From NCBI GenBank assembly GCA_019058425.1, contig JAHPYZ010000001.1, positions 9,064 to 73,063 on the forward strand: a DNA stretch of 64,000 bases. The letters are read 5' to 3'. Under the pieces are notes generated by a model that was not told the DNA's origin, did no database searches, and saw only the letters and a list, made by a program, of their open reading frames with translations. Positions within the stretch are counted from its first letter, which is position 1. Every line of letters starts with the position of its first letter. This document shows, piece after piece, positions 8,361 through 17,387 of the stretch. The translations under genes and the position numbers were made by a program. The stretch is from Promethearchaeota archaeon (GTDB lineage: Archaea; Asgardarchaeota; Lokiarchaeia; Sigyniarchaeales; SOKP01).

Positions 8361-11300
8361 GCTGAGAAAGATTGGGAGATTAAATTAAATGATTTAAAAG
8401 ATGCATATCAACCAAGTGCTGGAGTAATTGATATTGCGGAGTCTTTTACAGAAAGATTTTATAAGATTATGAGAAATAATCCTGATAATTTCTTTACTGT
8501 TTTTGATCGAAAAGAGTTTTTTACTGAATATCTTAGAGATTTGGATATTTTAGTTAAAGAGTCTTTCAATATTTTTGAAAAAAACGGATTTTATGGTTTT
8601 ACTAAATCTTTGGAAAATTTATTAGTTGAAAATGCAAGGAAACTTGATTCTACAATTACTAAAGGAGATGATAAATATAACCAGATAGTGAGTGAAGCTA
8701 AAGAGATTACTAAAAGAATTCGAGAAAGTTACCAAAATACCGAGAATCCAGATGAGGTCATAAAACATGCTATTTTAACGGGTATTGTGAAAGAGATTTG
8801 TGATTTTTGTGAAGAAGGTGAACTTTCTCCTGCAGACTCTAAACGAGATGAGACTTTTGATTTGTTGAAAAAGAATTTGTGCTATTTTAAGGAGAATAAA
8901 TATTTTGAATCAAATCAATTTATTACATTATCAATTCTGTCTTGTACAACTCATACATTCGCCGTATCAAATGATAATCTTTATGTTCAAGAAGGTTTTG
9001 ATTCAGGAACAGAATTAGAAGTATTTTCCATAACAGAAATCCTTCCTCAACAGCAAATTTGGATGTTAGAAAACAAATATAAATTAGTTGATTCGATCCA
9101 GTCTAGAATTCATGATATCAATGTAGAAAATACAATAAAAGTATTTAAATTCGGTCCAGCAACTTTAAGGTCTACATCAAGAATCCTTTCTGATGATGCT
9201 GCTTATTTTGATGTGGGAAAATTTTATTATCAAAATGATAAAGGAGAGGTATGTATAGTCTATATGCCAAATAAAAATTCAATGGGGATAGATAAAGAAC
9301 AGATAGACGGAAGTGTCGAGAATGTTCTTAGAGCAGTATATGAAACAAACAACGATATGATTGAGGGAAAGATTCCAAAGGCATTAAAGACAGAAGTGAT
9401 ATTAGTAGCACCTTTCTTTAGTCAAGAAAGTATTTATAATACTTATATTTCATTTGGAAATAATTACCTTCCCAAAGTAGCTAAGGGTGTTGATTTAGGG
9501 ACAGGGTGTTGGCAAGAGTCTAGAGAAAGATCGAAAGGGAAATTATCAATTTCAGATGGACATAAATTCAATAGTATTAGTCAAATAAATGAAATTTTGG
9601 GATTAAAGGAGGATTCTAATGATGAGATTTTCACACAATTTGAAACCGACTTTTCTAATAGATATTCAAGATCCACTGATGATTTTATTCCAAATTTAAT
9701 TGGTAATTTAGAGCAATATTGGGGAATCCAATATAATTCTAAAGGTGAAAAACAATTTGGACTTACACTTCAAGGATCTATTCGAATGTACATGGATACA
9801 GGGCAAAAATTAGAAGTAGAGCAAATAAAACCATTCTTGGATGCTGAGGAGGGTCTAAAGAATATTAAATTAAGTGAAGATGGTAAACACATAGATGAGG
9901 CATGTGTTCTTGGGTTTAAAATGGATGAGAATGGTAATCCAATTTACCGCTTTTTCAGTGTTCAAAGAATAAAGGATGGATTACCTAGGGATAGTGTATG
10001 GCAGTTAGGTTATCCAAGAATAATCAATCATAATGAAGAATCAGGGAAAAACACTTATAATATCATTCCTCAAGTAGTTATCACTTATGATAACGGACAT
10101 ATTTTACGAGGAGAATATGCTTTACATGAAACGGATTATTTTATTGTTAAGGATGGTATTTATCAATTACAAAATTATGGAGAAAAATGGTGTACACCTG
10201 ATAAAAATTCTGAAGAAGACTGGTTTGAGAAGAATATTTTGGAGGATTATAGGAAGGAAAAATATGGATTTAAAACCCTTTTTTATGAGGTAACTCGTTA
10301 TGGTAATTTTTATAAAATTTTAGGAAATGAACTCGATTTAACTACCATGAAATTGAAATTTGATATTAATAGGCTTTATAATAGAGACAGATTTAAGGAT
10401 GAGAGTTTTGAGAAAAGGTCGCTACCTAAGAGAAGCTTTATACCTGCTTTCAGCTATTTTAGGGAATATCCTATTACTGAAGAACTAAATAATTTAATCA
10501 TTGATTTGAGGAAAGATAATTTACTACCAATTTTTGATCTTGCTAAAGAACAATACGAATTTCTATCAAGCGGTACTACAATTTCAGATATTTTACGGAT
10601 AGAACCGGTAATATTAAAGGTTTTAAATTCATATATCGATGAGAGTGGTTTATTACATGAAGGGCAAGGGTATAATGAGTTAAATTTTCTTTTCAAATAT
10701 TTTATTGGGCTTACGAGAACTCAAATTATATGTTTCAATACCTTCCATTCTCGAGTTAATAATCCAGGATCAAGTAATTTAAAATTTAATTTAAAGCAAT
10801 CAGATAAAGACTGGTTTAAAGCAATACTTGATGCATTTCAATCATATGAGAGCCCCCCTGATTTGATAAACCCCACTTTAAAACAATTAGATAAAAAGAT
10901 ATTAGAATGGAAAATGCGATTCATTAAACCAAATGGTAAGAACAGAATTTTTTCTGATGGTCCAGATTTGAAACAATATGATAAATATGAGGATGGAACT
11001 TTGGCAGAATTAGTATATGAAGCTACAATTGAAATTTTTGGCAGATTTACTTTTTCTAGTATGATTAGAGGAGGTATATTTTTTGATGGTCAGTCAGTTG
11101 ATTTCATTAAATTGAGTTTGAATACCTATAGACAATCCTTTATTCATAATAATAGATTGATGTTGGACTTTTTTTCAGTTAAGAATCAGCTATTAGGAGT
11201 CCCTCCAGCATTACAAGATTCTGAAAGTTCGCTGCCTTATATATTCTATAGCATAATGTTTGGTCCAATATGGAATTTGAAAATTATTCAAGAACTCAAC

Positions 11301-12464
11301 GAGCAATCTGAAGATCTATTACTTAGAACTCCATATATTCCAACAGATTATTGGAATCCTTCGTTTGTTAGTGATCGCGATATTATTAGCAGATTAGGTT
11401 ACAATGAATTAGTTCCATATTCTAGCTTTTTGTGTACTTATCTATCAGATATTTTTAATTTTAAAGCGAGTGTTCAAAGATATGATCTCTCAGGAAAGAT
11501 AAATATTAGAGATACAACACGTATATTATTAAATTATATATACTATAAATTTAAGGAGGGAGAAACCATTAAGAAATATACAGGGGAGAATAAAGATTAT
11601 TATTTAAATCTTGTTGAGGTTGCTCTTTACAATCTTCTATTCTTAAGAACATCTGAAGAATATAATAAGGAGAGAAGTAAAATTATGGATTTCTTAACTG
11701 GTAAAATTGATACAGTAATTATATCATTAAGAGATTTAATATTAGAGTCAGAAGTTCCTGATATATTTAAGTCTGTTACCTTAACTGAATTAGATCGCGT
11801 TCATTGGAGAGAAAGCGGAACTTATGAAATGTTTATCAAAAATTTTAGAGTCAATGTTAGAAAGGCGGTAGATTTAAACCCCTTAACTATAATTAATGCT
11901 TTAGAAGAACCAATCTCAAGATTTGGCAAAACAATAAAGGATCTAGCAATTAGATATGCCAATCCTAATGTTGGAAATTCTATGAAATTATATATTATTC
12001 CATTGACTGAATTCTCCCATGGTAGAACTCAATCAGTGTCTCGAAATCACCAGAATAAATATTTAATGACTGCTAAAGATACAATTTCTATTAGTGGCAT
12101 TACTTGGTATTGTTGGGAACTTGATGGAACCAATAAAGCTAGTTTAGACAGATTTAAAAACAATTATAATTTTATGTTATGGTGTCTCCTCGAAGGGCAA
12201 GTAGCTCTTTCTATTGTTGCTCGAGATGAAGTTACTGGAGAGATTATCCATGTTGGCACATTTAATATTCTTACTGGAGCGTTAGAGCTAAATCAAATTT
12301 CTCCCTCAGATAGGAGAGATTATAAGACAATCACATATACAACAGAGTATGACATGCAATTTTCTGATGAAATTAATTTAATTATGGAATTATTTAGACA
12401 AATTTCTTTACCTTTTGTAACGGCAAAAGAAGATAATATTAAACTTTATAATTTTATTTTTTAA
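7758..12464 (+). CDS. Giant modular protein with ubiquitin-like domain, copy 3, main part
   Basis: A 1,568-codon frame from a GTG at 7758. The same frame is readable upstream from 7647 and carries the expected linker residues, so this is the 3' part of a gene split by the 7639-7646 run of A. Residues 45-85 form a coiled coil, and about 113-202 are the ubiquitin-like beta-grasp domain (ISGEETI, ELELRIRQKLGF, ILIYEENYLKVGE, ENTKIVDLIGE, LVIYSQ). Here it ends AGAEKDW, with Ala in place of the second Gly of copy 1. The rest (1,360 residues) matches no family I recognise. No signal peptide is visible. The stop codon lies six bases from the end of the convergent LRR gene. If the extra A is a sequencing error or is bypassed by slippage, the whole protein would exceed 1,830 residues. 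Confidence 0.65.
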   Translation: MNPNPKSKAGFSVTEEVSTKIQVMQRVLTSSMTAPIMGSPLMSELQFEKQISTIDQFIIESEQLLEQKKEDIEENHRKLRVLGKSKEIRIDIEEKYKDKPPVMGIPIDTNEVSAYIIGTEREKGIIQISGEETIAELELRIRQKLGFSSKLDIILIYEENYLKVGEKFNNIPITENTKIVDLIGENPISDLVIYSQAQIAGAEKDWEIKLNDLKDAYQPSAGVIDIAESFTERFYKIMRNNPDNFFTVFDRKEFFTEYLRDLDILVKESFNIFEKNGFYGFTKSLENLLVENARKLDSTITKGDDKYNQIVSEAKEITKRIRESYQNTENPDEVIKHAILTGIVKEICDFCEEGELSPADSKRDETFDLLKKNLCYFKENKYFESNQFITLSILSCTTHTFAVSNDNLYVQEGFDSGTELEVFSITEILPQQQIWMLENKYKLVDSIQSRIHDINVENTIKVFKFGPATLRSTSRILSDDAAYFDVGKFYYQNDKGEVCIVYMPNKNSMGIDKEQIDGSVENVLRAVYETNNDMIEGKIPKALKTEVILVAPFFSQESIYNTYISFGNNYLPKVAKGVDLGTGCWQESRERSKGKLSISDGHKFNSISQINEILGLKEDSNDEIFTQFETDFSNRYSRSTDDFIPNLIGNLEQYWGIQYNSKGEKQFGLTLQGSIRMYMDTGQKLEVEQIKPFLDAEEGLKNIKLSEDGKHIDEACVLGFKMDENGNPIYRFFSVQRIKDGLPRDSVWQLGYPRIINHNEESGKNTYNIIPQVVITYDNGHILRGEYALHETDYFIVKDGIYQLQNYGEKWCTPDKNSEEDWFEKNILEDYRKEKYGFKTLFYEVTRYGNFYKILGNELDLTTMKLKFDINRLYNRDRFKDESFEKRSLPKRSFIPAFSYFREYPITEELNNLIIDLRKDNLLPIFDLAKEQYEFLSSGTTISDILRIEPVILKVLNSYIDESGLLHEGQGYNELNFLFKYFIGLTRTQIICFNTFHSRVNNPGSSNLKFNLKQSDKDWFKAILDAFQSYESPPDLINPTLKQLDKKILEWKMRFIKPNGKNRIFSDGPDLKQYDKYEDGTLAELVYEATIEIFGRFTFSSMIRGGIFFDGQSVDFIKLSLNTYRQSFIHNNRLMLDFFSVKNQLLGVPPALQDSESSLPYIFYSIMFGPIWNLKIIQELNEQSEDLLLRTPYIPTDYWNPSFVSDRDIISRLGYNELVPYSSFLCTYLSDIFNFKASVQRYDLSGKINIRDTTRILLNYIYYKFKEGETIKKYTGENKDYYLNLVEVALYNLLFLRTSEEYNKERSKIMDFLTGKIDTVIISLRDLILESEVPDIFKSVTLTELDRVHWRESGTYEMFIKNFRVNVRKAVDLNPLTIINALEEPISRFGKTIKDLAIRYANPNVGNSMKLYIIPLTEFSHGRTQSVSRNHQNKYLMTAKDTISISGITWYCWELDGTNKASLDRFKNNYNFMLWCLLEGQVALSIVARDEVTGEIIHVGTFNILTGALELNQISPSDRRDYKTITYTTEYDMQFSDEINLIMELFRQISLPFVTAKEDNIKLYNFIF

Positions 12465-12470
12465 ATTTTA

Positions 12471-13838
12471 TCACATTAACATAAAAAGCCCTTTCTTTTT
12501 AAGAAAGTCTATGGTTGTTTTATCTAAGGGGTTATTCGCTACATAAACCATCTTGAGTTTTTCTAGATTTTCGAGTGATTTAATGGGAAGTGTACTTAAA
12601 TTATTCCACCCCAAATGTAAGATCTTTAGATTTTTTAAATTCTCAATAGAATTAGGAATTGATTTTAAATTATTTGCTCCTAATTCTAGTGTCTCAAGCA
12701 ATTTTAAATTCCATAGGGATTCTGTTAATTTTAATTTTGGATTACCCCATATCGAAAGATTTCTTAAAGAATTTAAGTTTTTTATCGATTTGGGGATTTT
12801 GTGTAAATTAATATCATATAAAATCAGACTTTCTAGTTTTGTTAACTTACTGATCGATTCGGGTAAATTCTTTAATTCTAGTTTTCCAATAATTCCAGCT
12901 GATATGTCAACTCTATAATCATTTTTTTTTTCAATTTCATTCCCATAAACTGCAATTTCTATAACTTTTCTATTTTCAAATCTAAAGACCATAGGTCCAT
13001 AACTCGTGCTAATTTTCTCTATAGGTTTAAAATATTCAAAATCATCTAAATTTTCTTTATAGATTCTTTTCCCATCGTCTATATAATACTTTTTTATTTT
13101 TTTTTCTATTAATTCTAGTATTTCACCATCAGGACCGAACAAATTCCAAAAATCTTCTCTTGTTATATATCTTAAATAATTTCCTTCATAAAAAAAGTAA
13201 GCATCGTAATTTAGATTGGAGATACTTTTTAAAATATGCTTTTTCAGAGTTTTTAAAGCTTTCTCATCTTTTTTTTCAACAAGCTTCTTTAATAAGGTAT
13301 ATTTAACGTCTAAATATATATCTCGAGTCTTAAAACTTTTTTCTTTAATATCTTTTATGACAAACCATATTTCTTCTTCATTAAGATAATCAATACATTC
13401 TTCTTCAAAAAAGAATTCTATTACTGGATGATATCCTATGATAAGTCGTTTTATTAACTCCTCTTTAAAAACTTGCTTAGCTAAATGATCTCCAATATCT
13501 GTTAACCTTTTTAATAAGGGAAATGCTAGATTGGAATGAATTAAGCTAATATCATAATTATATTCACACCACACCTGTAAATTACTACAATGAGCCCAGA
13601 ATTCAACCTCTGGAGATATATCTATTCTTTTTAAAGGTTTTCCATTCTCTAAAGAATGATCTAATAATTTTGACGCATCATCTATAGATTCAGCGTTGTT
13701 AAAAGTAAGTGTGTCATGTATTGGGATATTTAATAATAAATATTTGCATTGTAGAAATCTTTCTCCAGCTACAAATAAAACTGTTTTTTTATCTTCTAAT
13801 TTCAATGTAATAAAATTATTCACTTGAAATTCTTTCAT
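12471..13838 (-). CDS. Leucine-rich repeat protein with alpha-helical N-terminal region
   Basis: A 455-residue protein, convergent with giant copy 3 (six-base gap). The C-terminal third (about 320-450) has five to six leucine-rich repeats (KLESLILYDINLHKIP, LETLELGANNLKSIP, LKILHLGWNNLSTLP). Residues 90-270 are helical and charged, with acidic/aromatic helices such as PVIEFFFEEECIDYL and Lys-rich helices that could form HEAT-like repeats, though the periodicity is not clear enough to assign. There is no signal peptide or transmembrane helix. It is longer than the other LRR protein of the locus (4323-5162) and resembles it only in the repeats. Together the two LRR genes bracket copies 2 and 3. 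Binding or immunity function is a guess from context. Confidence 0.85.
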   Translation of the reverse strand: MKEFQVNNFITLKLEDKKTVLFVAGERFLQCKYLLLNIPIHDTLTFNNAESIDDASKLLDHSLENGKPLKRIDISPEVEFWAHCSNLQVWCEYNYDISLIHSNLAFPLLKRLTDIGDHLAKQVFKEELIKRLIIGYHPVIEFFFEEECIDYLNEEEIWFVIKDIKEKSFKTRDIYLDVKYTLLKKLVEKKDEKALKTLKKHILKSISNLNYDAYFFYEGNYLRYITREDFWNLFGPDGEILELIEKKIKKYYIDDGKRIYKENLDDFEYFKPIEKISTSYGPMVFRFENRKVIEIAVYGNEIEKKNDYRVDISAGIIGKLELKNLPESISKLTKLESLILYDINLHKIPKSIKNLNSLRNLSIWGNPKLKLTESLWNLKLLETLELGANNLKSIPNSIENLKNLKILHLGWNNLSTLPIKSLENLEKLKMVYVANNPLDKTTIDFLKKKGLFMLM

Positions 13839-13954
13839 TTCTAATATATTACTAAAGACTCACAATTATATATGTTTAGACTAAGATCATTTTATAATTT
13901 AAATGTTAATTTCACTCTTATTTTTAAGTAAAACTTTTCAGATACTCAATATAG

Positions 13955-14380
13955 AAATACTCAAATCTTATTCAATTTTCAAACCTACTCAGAGATGAAA
14001 GCAGTTTTGAAGTATATACGCGAAAAATTGGCAATACTTTTCGTGATTGGGGAATCTCTACACCAGTTAGCATAATAAATGTAAGAGAAGTTACTAATAA
14101 ACTTATAATTGGAACTGGTGGTTTGAGAAATGGAATAGATATTGCCAAAGCAATTGTTTTAGGAGCTGATATTGGTGGTTTTGCATTTAAATTTTTAAAA
14201 ACCGCATGGCAAGATTATGTCAATAATACTCAAATAAATTCTATAAAAGAAATAAAAACTTTGAAACAAGAATTAAGATCCTCTCTATGGTTAATGAATG
14301 TTGGAAATATTGGTGATCTCAGAAATAATAACAACAAAAGAGTTTTATTGGGTGAATTATATCAATGGATAAATCAATGA
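13955..14380 (+). pseudogene. Remnant of type 2 isopentenyl diphosphate isomerase (C-terminal third)
   Basis: The frame is open from just after TAG at 13952 and reads TFRDWGISTPVSI, then IGTGGLRNGIDIAKAIVLGADIGGFAFKFL, the FMN-phosphate-binding glycine-rich end of type 2 (FMN-dependent) IPP isomerase, then a helical tail LRSSLWLMNVGNIGDLR. The intact family is about 350 residues. Only about 140 remain, with no start codon before the TTG at 14123, and the N-terminal half of the barrel is missing. It sits at the border between the giant-protein locus and the isoprenoid genes, so arrival of the accessory DNA may have destroyed the 5' part. It probably once belonged with the polyprenyl synthase and reductase genes downstream. 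No functional product is expected. Confidence 0.8.
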
Positions 14381-14422
14381 ATTCTAGACTTTATCAAAGA
14401 ATAATAGAAATAAAGGTATAAT

Positions 14423-14809
14423 TTATTCTGGCTTCTTTTCTATAGAATCCTCGATTTCTTGCTTAAAATCAGAAAAAGCACCAATTTTACCTTTAAAGGT
14501 TTTTAGCTTTTCAGAATATAGTTTAAAAAATTTTTTTGATATCTTTTTTAATTCTTTACTTACTTTTTTTTGATTGACTTCTCTAGAGGAATTCGCTACA
14601 AATACAAGCCCACTCTGCTTTATTATGGTAAATCTTGTATTTTGTAATTCAAAGTTTGACATACCTCCCTCAGCTAGTTGTTCAGCAAAATGATCTAAAG
14701 CACTCATCATTGCTCCAAAAAGTTGAGGGGATACAGCTTTATCATATTCTCTATGGAATATAACTATCCCCGATTTTTCTAATATCCAAATATCTTGGAG
14801 TACTTTCAA
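14423..14809 (-). CDS. Longin-like domain protein
   Basis: 128 residues with the alternation expected of a longin or adaptin-sigma fold: two strands (IWILEKSG, IVIFHRE), a long helix (PQLFGAMMSALDHFAEQLA), three strands (MSNFELQNTRFTIIKQSG, LVFVANSS), then a basic helix pair (VSKELKKISKKFFKLYSEKL) and an acidic tail. Longin domains are found in eukaryotic SNAREs, adaptor complexes and GTPase-regulator complexes, and are known to be expanded in Asgard archaea. There is no membrane anchor, so it is a free soluble domain. The soluble tails of the two seven-helix proteins at 32357 and 33669 share the same layout. The fold call is from pattern, not alignment; a roadblock fold is the main alternative. 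Confidence 0.65.
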   Translation of the reverse strand: MKVLQDIWILEKSGIVIFHREYDKAVSPQLFGAMMSALDHFAEQLAEGGMSNFELQNTRFTIIKQSGLVFVANSSREVNQKKVSKELKKISKKFFKLYSEKLKTFKGKIGAFSDFKQEIEDSIEKKPE

Positions 14810-14948
14810 TAAATATCCTCCTTAAAAAAATCGATATAATCTGAAATGGGATTCATTAAATTATTTATGTTAACAAAATTATTAATTGTTATTAAGATTT
14901 TACGATACTTAATTGCGTGAAACAGTCGGTAATTACAAATATAAATTC

Positions 14949-15506
14949 TTATCTTTTGGAGTCATCTCCCCACCTTTTTATATCGCTTTCAATTCCTACA
15001 TGGTCTAATATTCTACCAACTGTGAATTCAGTAAGTTCCTCTACACTTTGTGGTTTAATATAATAAGATGGGATGGGAGGTAAAATAATGACTCCAATTT
15101 TTGCTAATTTAAGCATATTTTCAAGATGTATCGCACTGAAGGGAGTCTCTCTAACAATTAGCATTAGTTTTCTCTTTTCTTTTATCATTACATCTGCGGC
15201 TCTAGTAATCAAATTATTTGCATATCCATTCGCAATTGCGGATAATGATTTCATTGAACATGGAATGACAATCATTAAATCCTCTTTATGGGATCCACTA
15301 GCAGGAGGGGCTAATAAATCATCAGCATCATAATTGGTTTCTGCTAATTTTTGAATATCAGAGATTTTATAATCAGTTTCAACAGTAATCACTTTCTCTG
15401 CATTTTTTGAGATAATTAACTCTGTCTTGATTTTTTTATCCCTCAGGGTTTCAAGAAGTTTAATAGCTAAATCAATTCCAGTGGCTCCAGTAATGGCAAT
15501 TAACAT
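14949..15506 (-). CDS. ubiX: UbiX-type flavin prenyltransferase
   Basis: 185 residues, the usual UbiX/Pad1 length. The family joins dimethylallyl phosphate to FMN to make prenylated FMN, the cofactor of UbiD decarboxylases. The N-terminal MLIAITGATG is the flavin-binding start, IPCSMKSLSAIANGYANNLITRAADV matches the conserved PCSM...GxxxxLixRAAdV core, and IVRETPFSAIHLENMLKL matches the RETPls.ihl.Nm element. No UbiD partner is inside the window. The isoprenoid neighbours (polyprenyl synthase, geranylgeranyl reductase, idi remnant) fit a link to quinone or lipid metabolism. Confidence 0.93.
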   Translation of the reverse strand: MLIAITGATGIDLAIKLLETLRDKKIKTELIISKNAEKVITVETDYKISDIQKLAETNYDADDLLAPPASGSHKEDLMIVIPCSMKSLSAIANGYANNLITRAADVMIKEKRKLMLIVRETPFSAIHLENMLKLAKIGVIILPPIPSYYIKPQSVEELTEFTVGRILDHVGIESDIKRWGDDSKR

Positions 15507-15603
15507 ATATTATTAATTCAATAATGATTTTTAGCTCTTATCATTTATGTTAATGAAACAAAAGAGAATGATAAATAGAGGGAGATCTTTTAACTCTATA
15601 TAT

Positions 15604-16020
15604 TTAAATAGTGGCCTTTTGATCTATATGAGCTAAAATGTCATTAAAATCAGAAAGATCAAAAGGTTTTTTTAAATAACCATCAGCTTTTGTTTCTAGT
15701 GTCTTAATAGCGATCTCTGCTTCGGGAACACCAGTAAAATAATAAATAAGCGTGTTTCTTTCTTTTTCAGTTGCTTTCACCCTTTTACAGAACTCATAAC
15801 CGTTTGAACCAGGTAAATTTACATCTAGAAATATTAATTTTGGTGAATGTAACTCTAACTCTCTCTCTGCTTTTAAAAGATTATTAACCGCTTTACAGAT
15901 AAATCCTTTTGATCTTAAAATTTGAGTTATTAAATCTATAATATATTTACTATCATCCACAATGAGAATGTCATAATGATTATTCTCCATATTTTTATCA
16001 TTTGTACTCAAATCACTCAT
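15604..16020 (-). CDS. Stand-alone response regulator (receiver domain)
   Basis: 138 residues consisting of one CheY-like receiver domain: acidic pair D22/D23 (VDDSKY), phosphoacceptor D66 (FLDVNLPG), switch threonine T96 (YYFTGVP) and conserved lysine in YLKKPF (117/118). No DNA-binding or enzymatic output domain follows. The frame could start at the ATG of residue 1 or 11 without affecting the domain. No histidine kinase lies in the window, so its partner must be encoded elsewhere. It is flanked by isoprenoid genes on the same strand, but gaps of about 100 and 160 bases speak against a tight operon. Confidence 0.93.
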   Translation of the reverse strand: MSDLSTNDKNMENNHYDILIVDDSKYIIDLITQILRSKGFICKAVNNLLKAERELELHSPKLIFLDVNLPGSNGYEFCKRVKATEKERNTLIYYFTGVPEAEIAIKTLETKADGYLKKPFDLSDFNDILAHIDQKATI

Positions 16021-16181
16021 CTTCTAAAATTTTGTAAGTTAAATCGCTAATATAACATTATTTTAAGTAGAATATACATATTTCTAACAAAAGAAGTATT
16101 ATATAAAGTTGAGTTTTTTGAAAAAGTTGAGTAACAAGATCATGAAATTATATAAAATAGGATCTTTTACCCATATTTGTT

Positions 16182-17249
16182 TTAGAATTTTCTCTCAACA
16201 ACAAAATTTAATAAATTTTCAAAGAATTCAATTTCAGACTGATTGATACTATTACTTAGTTTATCAAGTGAGAGTTTTGCTTCATTGTAGTATGATTTTG
16301 CTAAATTTTTGCAAGAATTTAGGGCATCTGCTATTAGAAATAAATCTTTAATTTCTTGAACATCCTTTTTTGTAATATTTGGATTTTCGATAAGTTTTTC
16401 TAATCGATTCTTATCTCCCTGATCTAATTTACTCAAGGCTTCAATTAGCAAGCAAGTCTTTTTCCCTTCTATTATATCAGAATCTGTTGGTTTTCCAGTA
16501 ATTTTTTCATCCCCAAAAGTTCCCAAAATATCATCAATTATCTGAAATATTATCCCTAGATTAGTACCATAAGTGGAGAGATGTCGCCTATACTTTTCAT
16601 CTACTTTAGTATAATTTGCACCTATTAAAATAGATTTTTCAATTAGTGCTCCTGTTTTAAGTGAAATCATTTTTATATAATCTGAAATTGTAAGATTCCT
16701 TTGATTTACCATATCCGTTTCTATCAAAACACCATCTGCTATCTCTATAAAGGCTTGTTCATAATATTTAATTGCGTTCAAGTTAAGGTCTTTTTCAAAC
16801 TCGTTGAAAAGATACGCTTCTAAACCCAAGAAAAAAGCAGAATCACCTCCAATAATACCTATTGAATTACCATAATCGGTATCAATCATCTTCTTCAAAT
16901 TGTATTTCTGATGGTAATTATGGAATCGAAAATGAAAAGCAGGTTTTCCTCTTCTAAAATCATCTTTATCGATAATATCATCATGAATTAAAGAAGCATT
17001 ATGAAGAAACTCTACTCCAATGCTAGGGAGAACAATCTTATCATCATGTTTATCATTGAAAGCATTAAAAGTAGCAATACATAATAATGGTCTAATTCTT
17101 TTTCCCCCTGATAAGAAGTAATCTTTTAATTCTGAATAATAGTCTTTCAGAAAAGGATTTTGCACACTATCTAATTTTCGGTCATAGATTATTTTGATAG
17201 AGTTATTTATTTTAGGAATATAATTCTTTGAATATTCTATAAACTTCAT
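16182..17249 (-). CDS. Polyprenyl (geranylgeranyl-type) diphosphate synthase
   Basis: 355 residues of the trans-isoprenyl diphosphate synthase family, which condenses IPP onto allylic diphosphates and in archaea supplies C20 or longer chains for ether lipids. Visible motifs: GGKRIRP (48-54), first aspartate-rich motif HDDIID (89-94) followed by RRGKPA, KTG (198-200), second aspartate-rich motif QIIDDILG (236-243), and KPTDSDIIEGKKT. All catalytic aspartates are present. Product length cannot be fixed from sequence alone. It lies 138 bases upstream (in its own direction) of the response regulator and follows geranylgeranyl reductase on the same strand, as expected for a lipid-biosynthesis neighbourhood. 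Confidence 0.93.
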   Translation of the reverse strand: MKFIEYSKNYIPKINNSIKIIYDRKLDSVQNPFLKDYYSELKDYFLSGGKRIRPLLCIATFNAFNDKHDDKIVLPSIGVEFLHNASLIHDDIIDKDDFRRGKPAFHFRFHNYHQKYNLKKMIDTDYGNSIGIIGGDSAFFLGLEAYLFNEFEKDLNLNAIKYYEQAFIEIADGVLIETDMVNQRNLTISDYIKMISLKTGALIEKSILIGANYTKVDEKYRRHLSTYGTNLGIIFQIIDDILGTFGDEKITGKPTDSDIIEGKKTCLLIEALSKLDQGDKNRLEKLIENPNITKKDVQEIKDLFLIADALNSCKNLAKSYYNEAKLSLDKLSNSINQSEIEFFENLLNFVVERKF

Positions 17250-17387
17250 ATTATGTCACAAATTTCAATTGATAAAAGAATTTTATAATCAGTATACTAC
17301 ATTTTGTTTGATAAAATAAAAGGAATTTCAGATTTTCAATACTCTTAACATTTAGAAAAAAAAAAAACAAACTAATTTTCCATTAAT

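Noticed and set aside
12553-12918. Plus-strand frame of 121 codons inside the second LRR gene
   Set aside because: It is the reverse shadow of the leucine-rich repeats, whose regular codon pattern keeps the opposite strand open.
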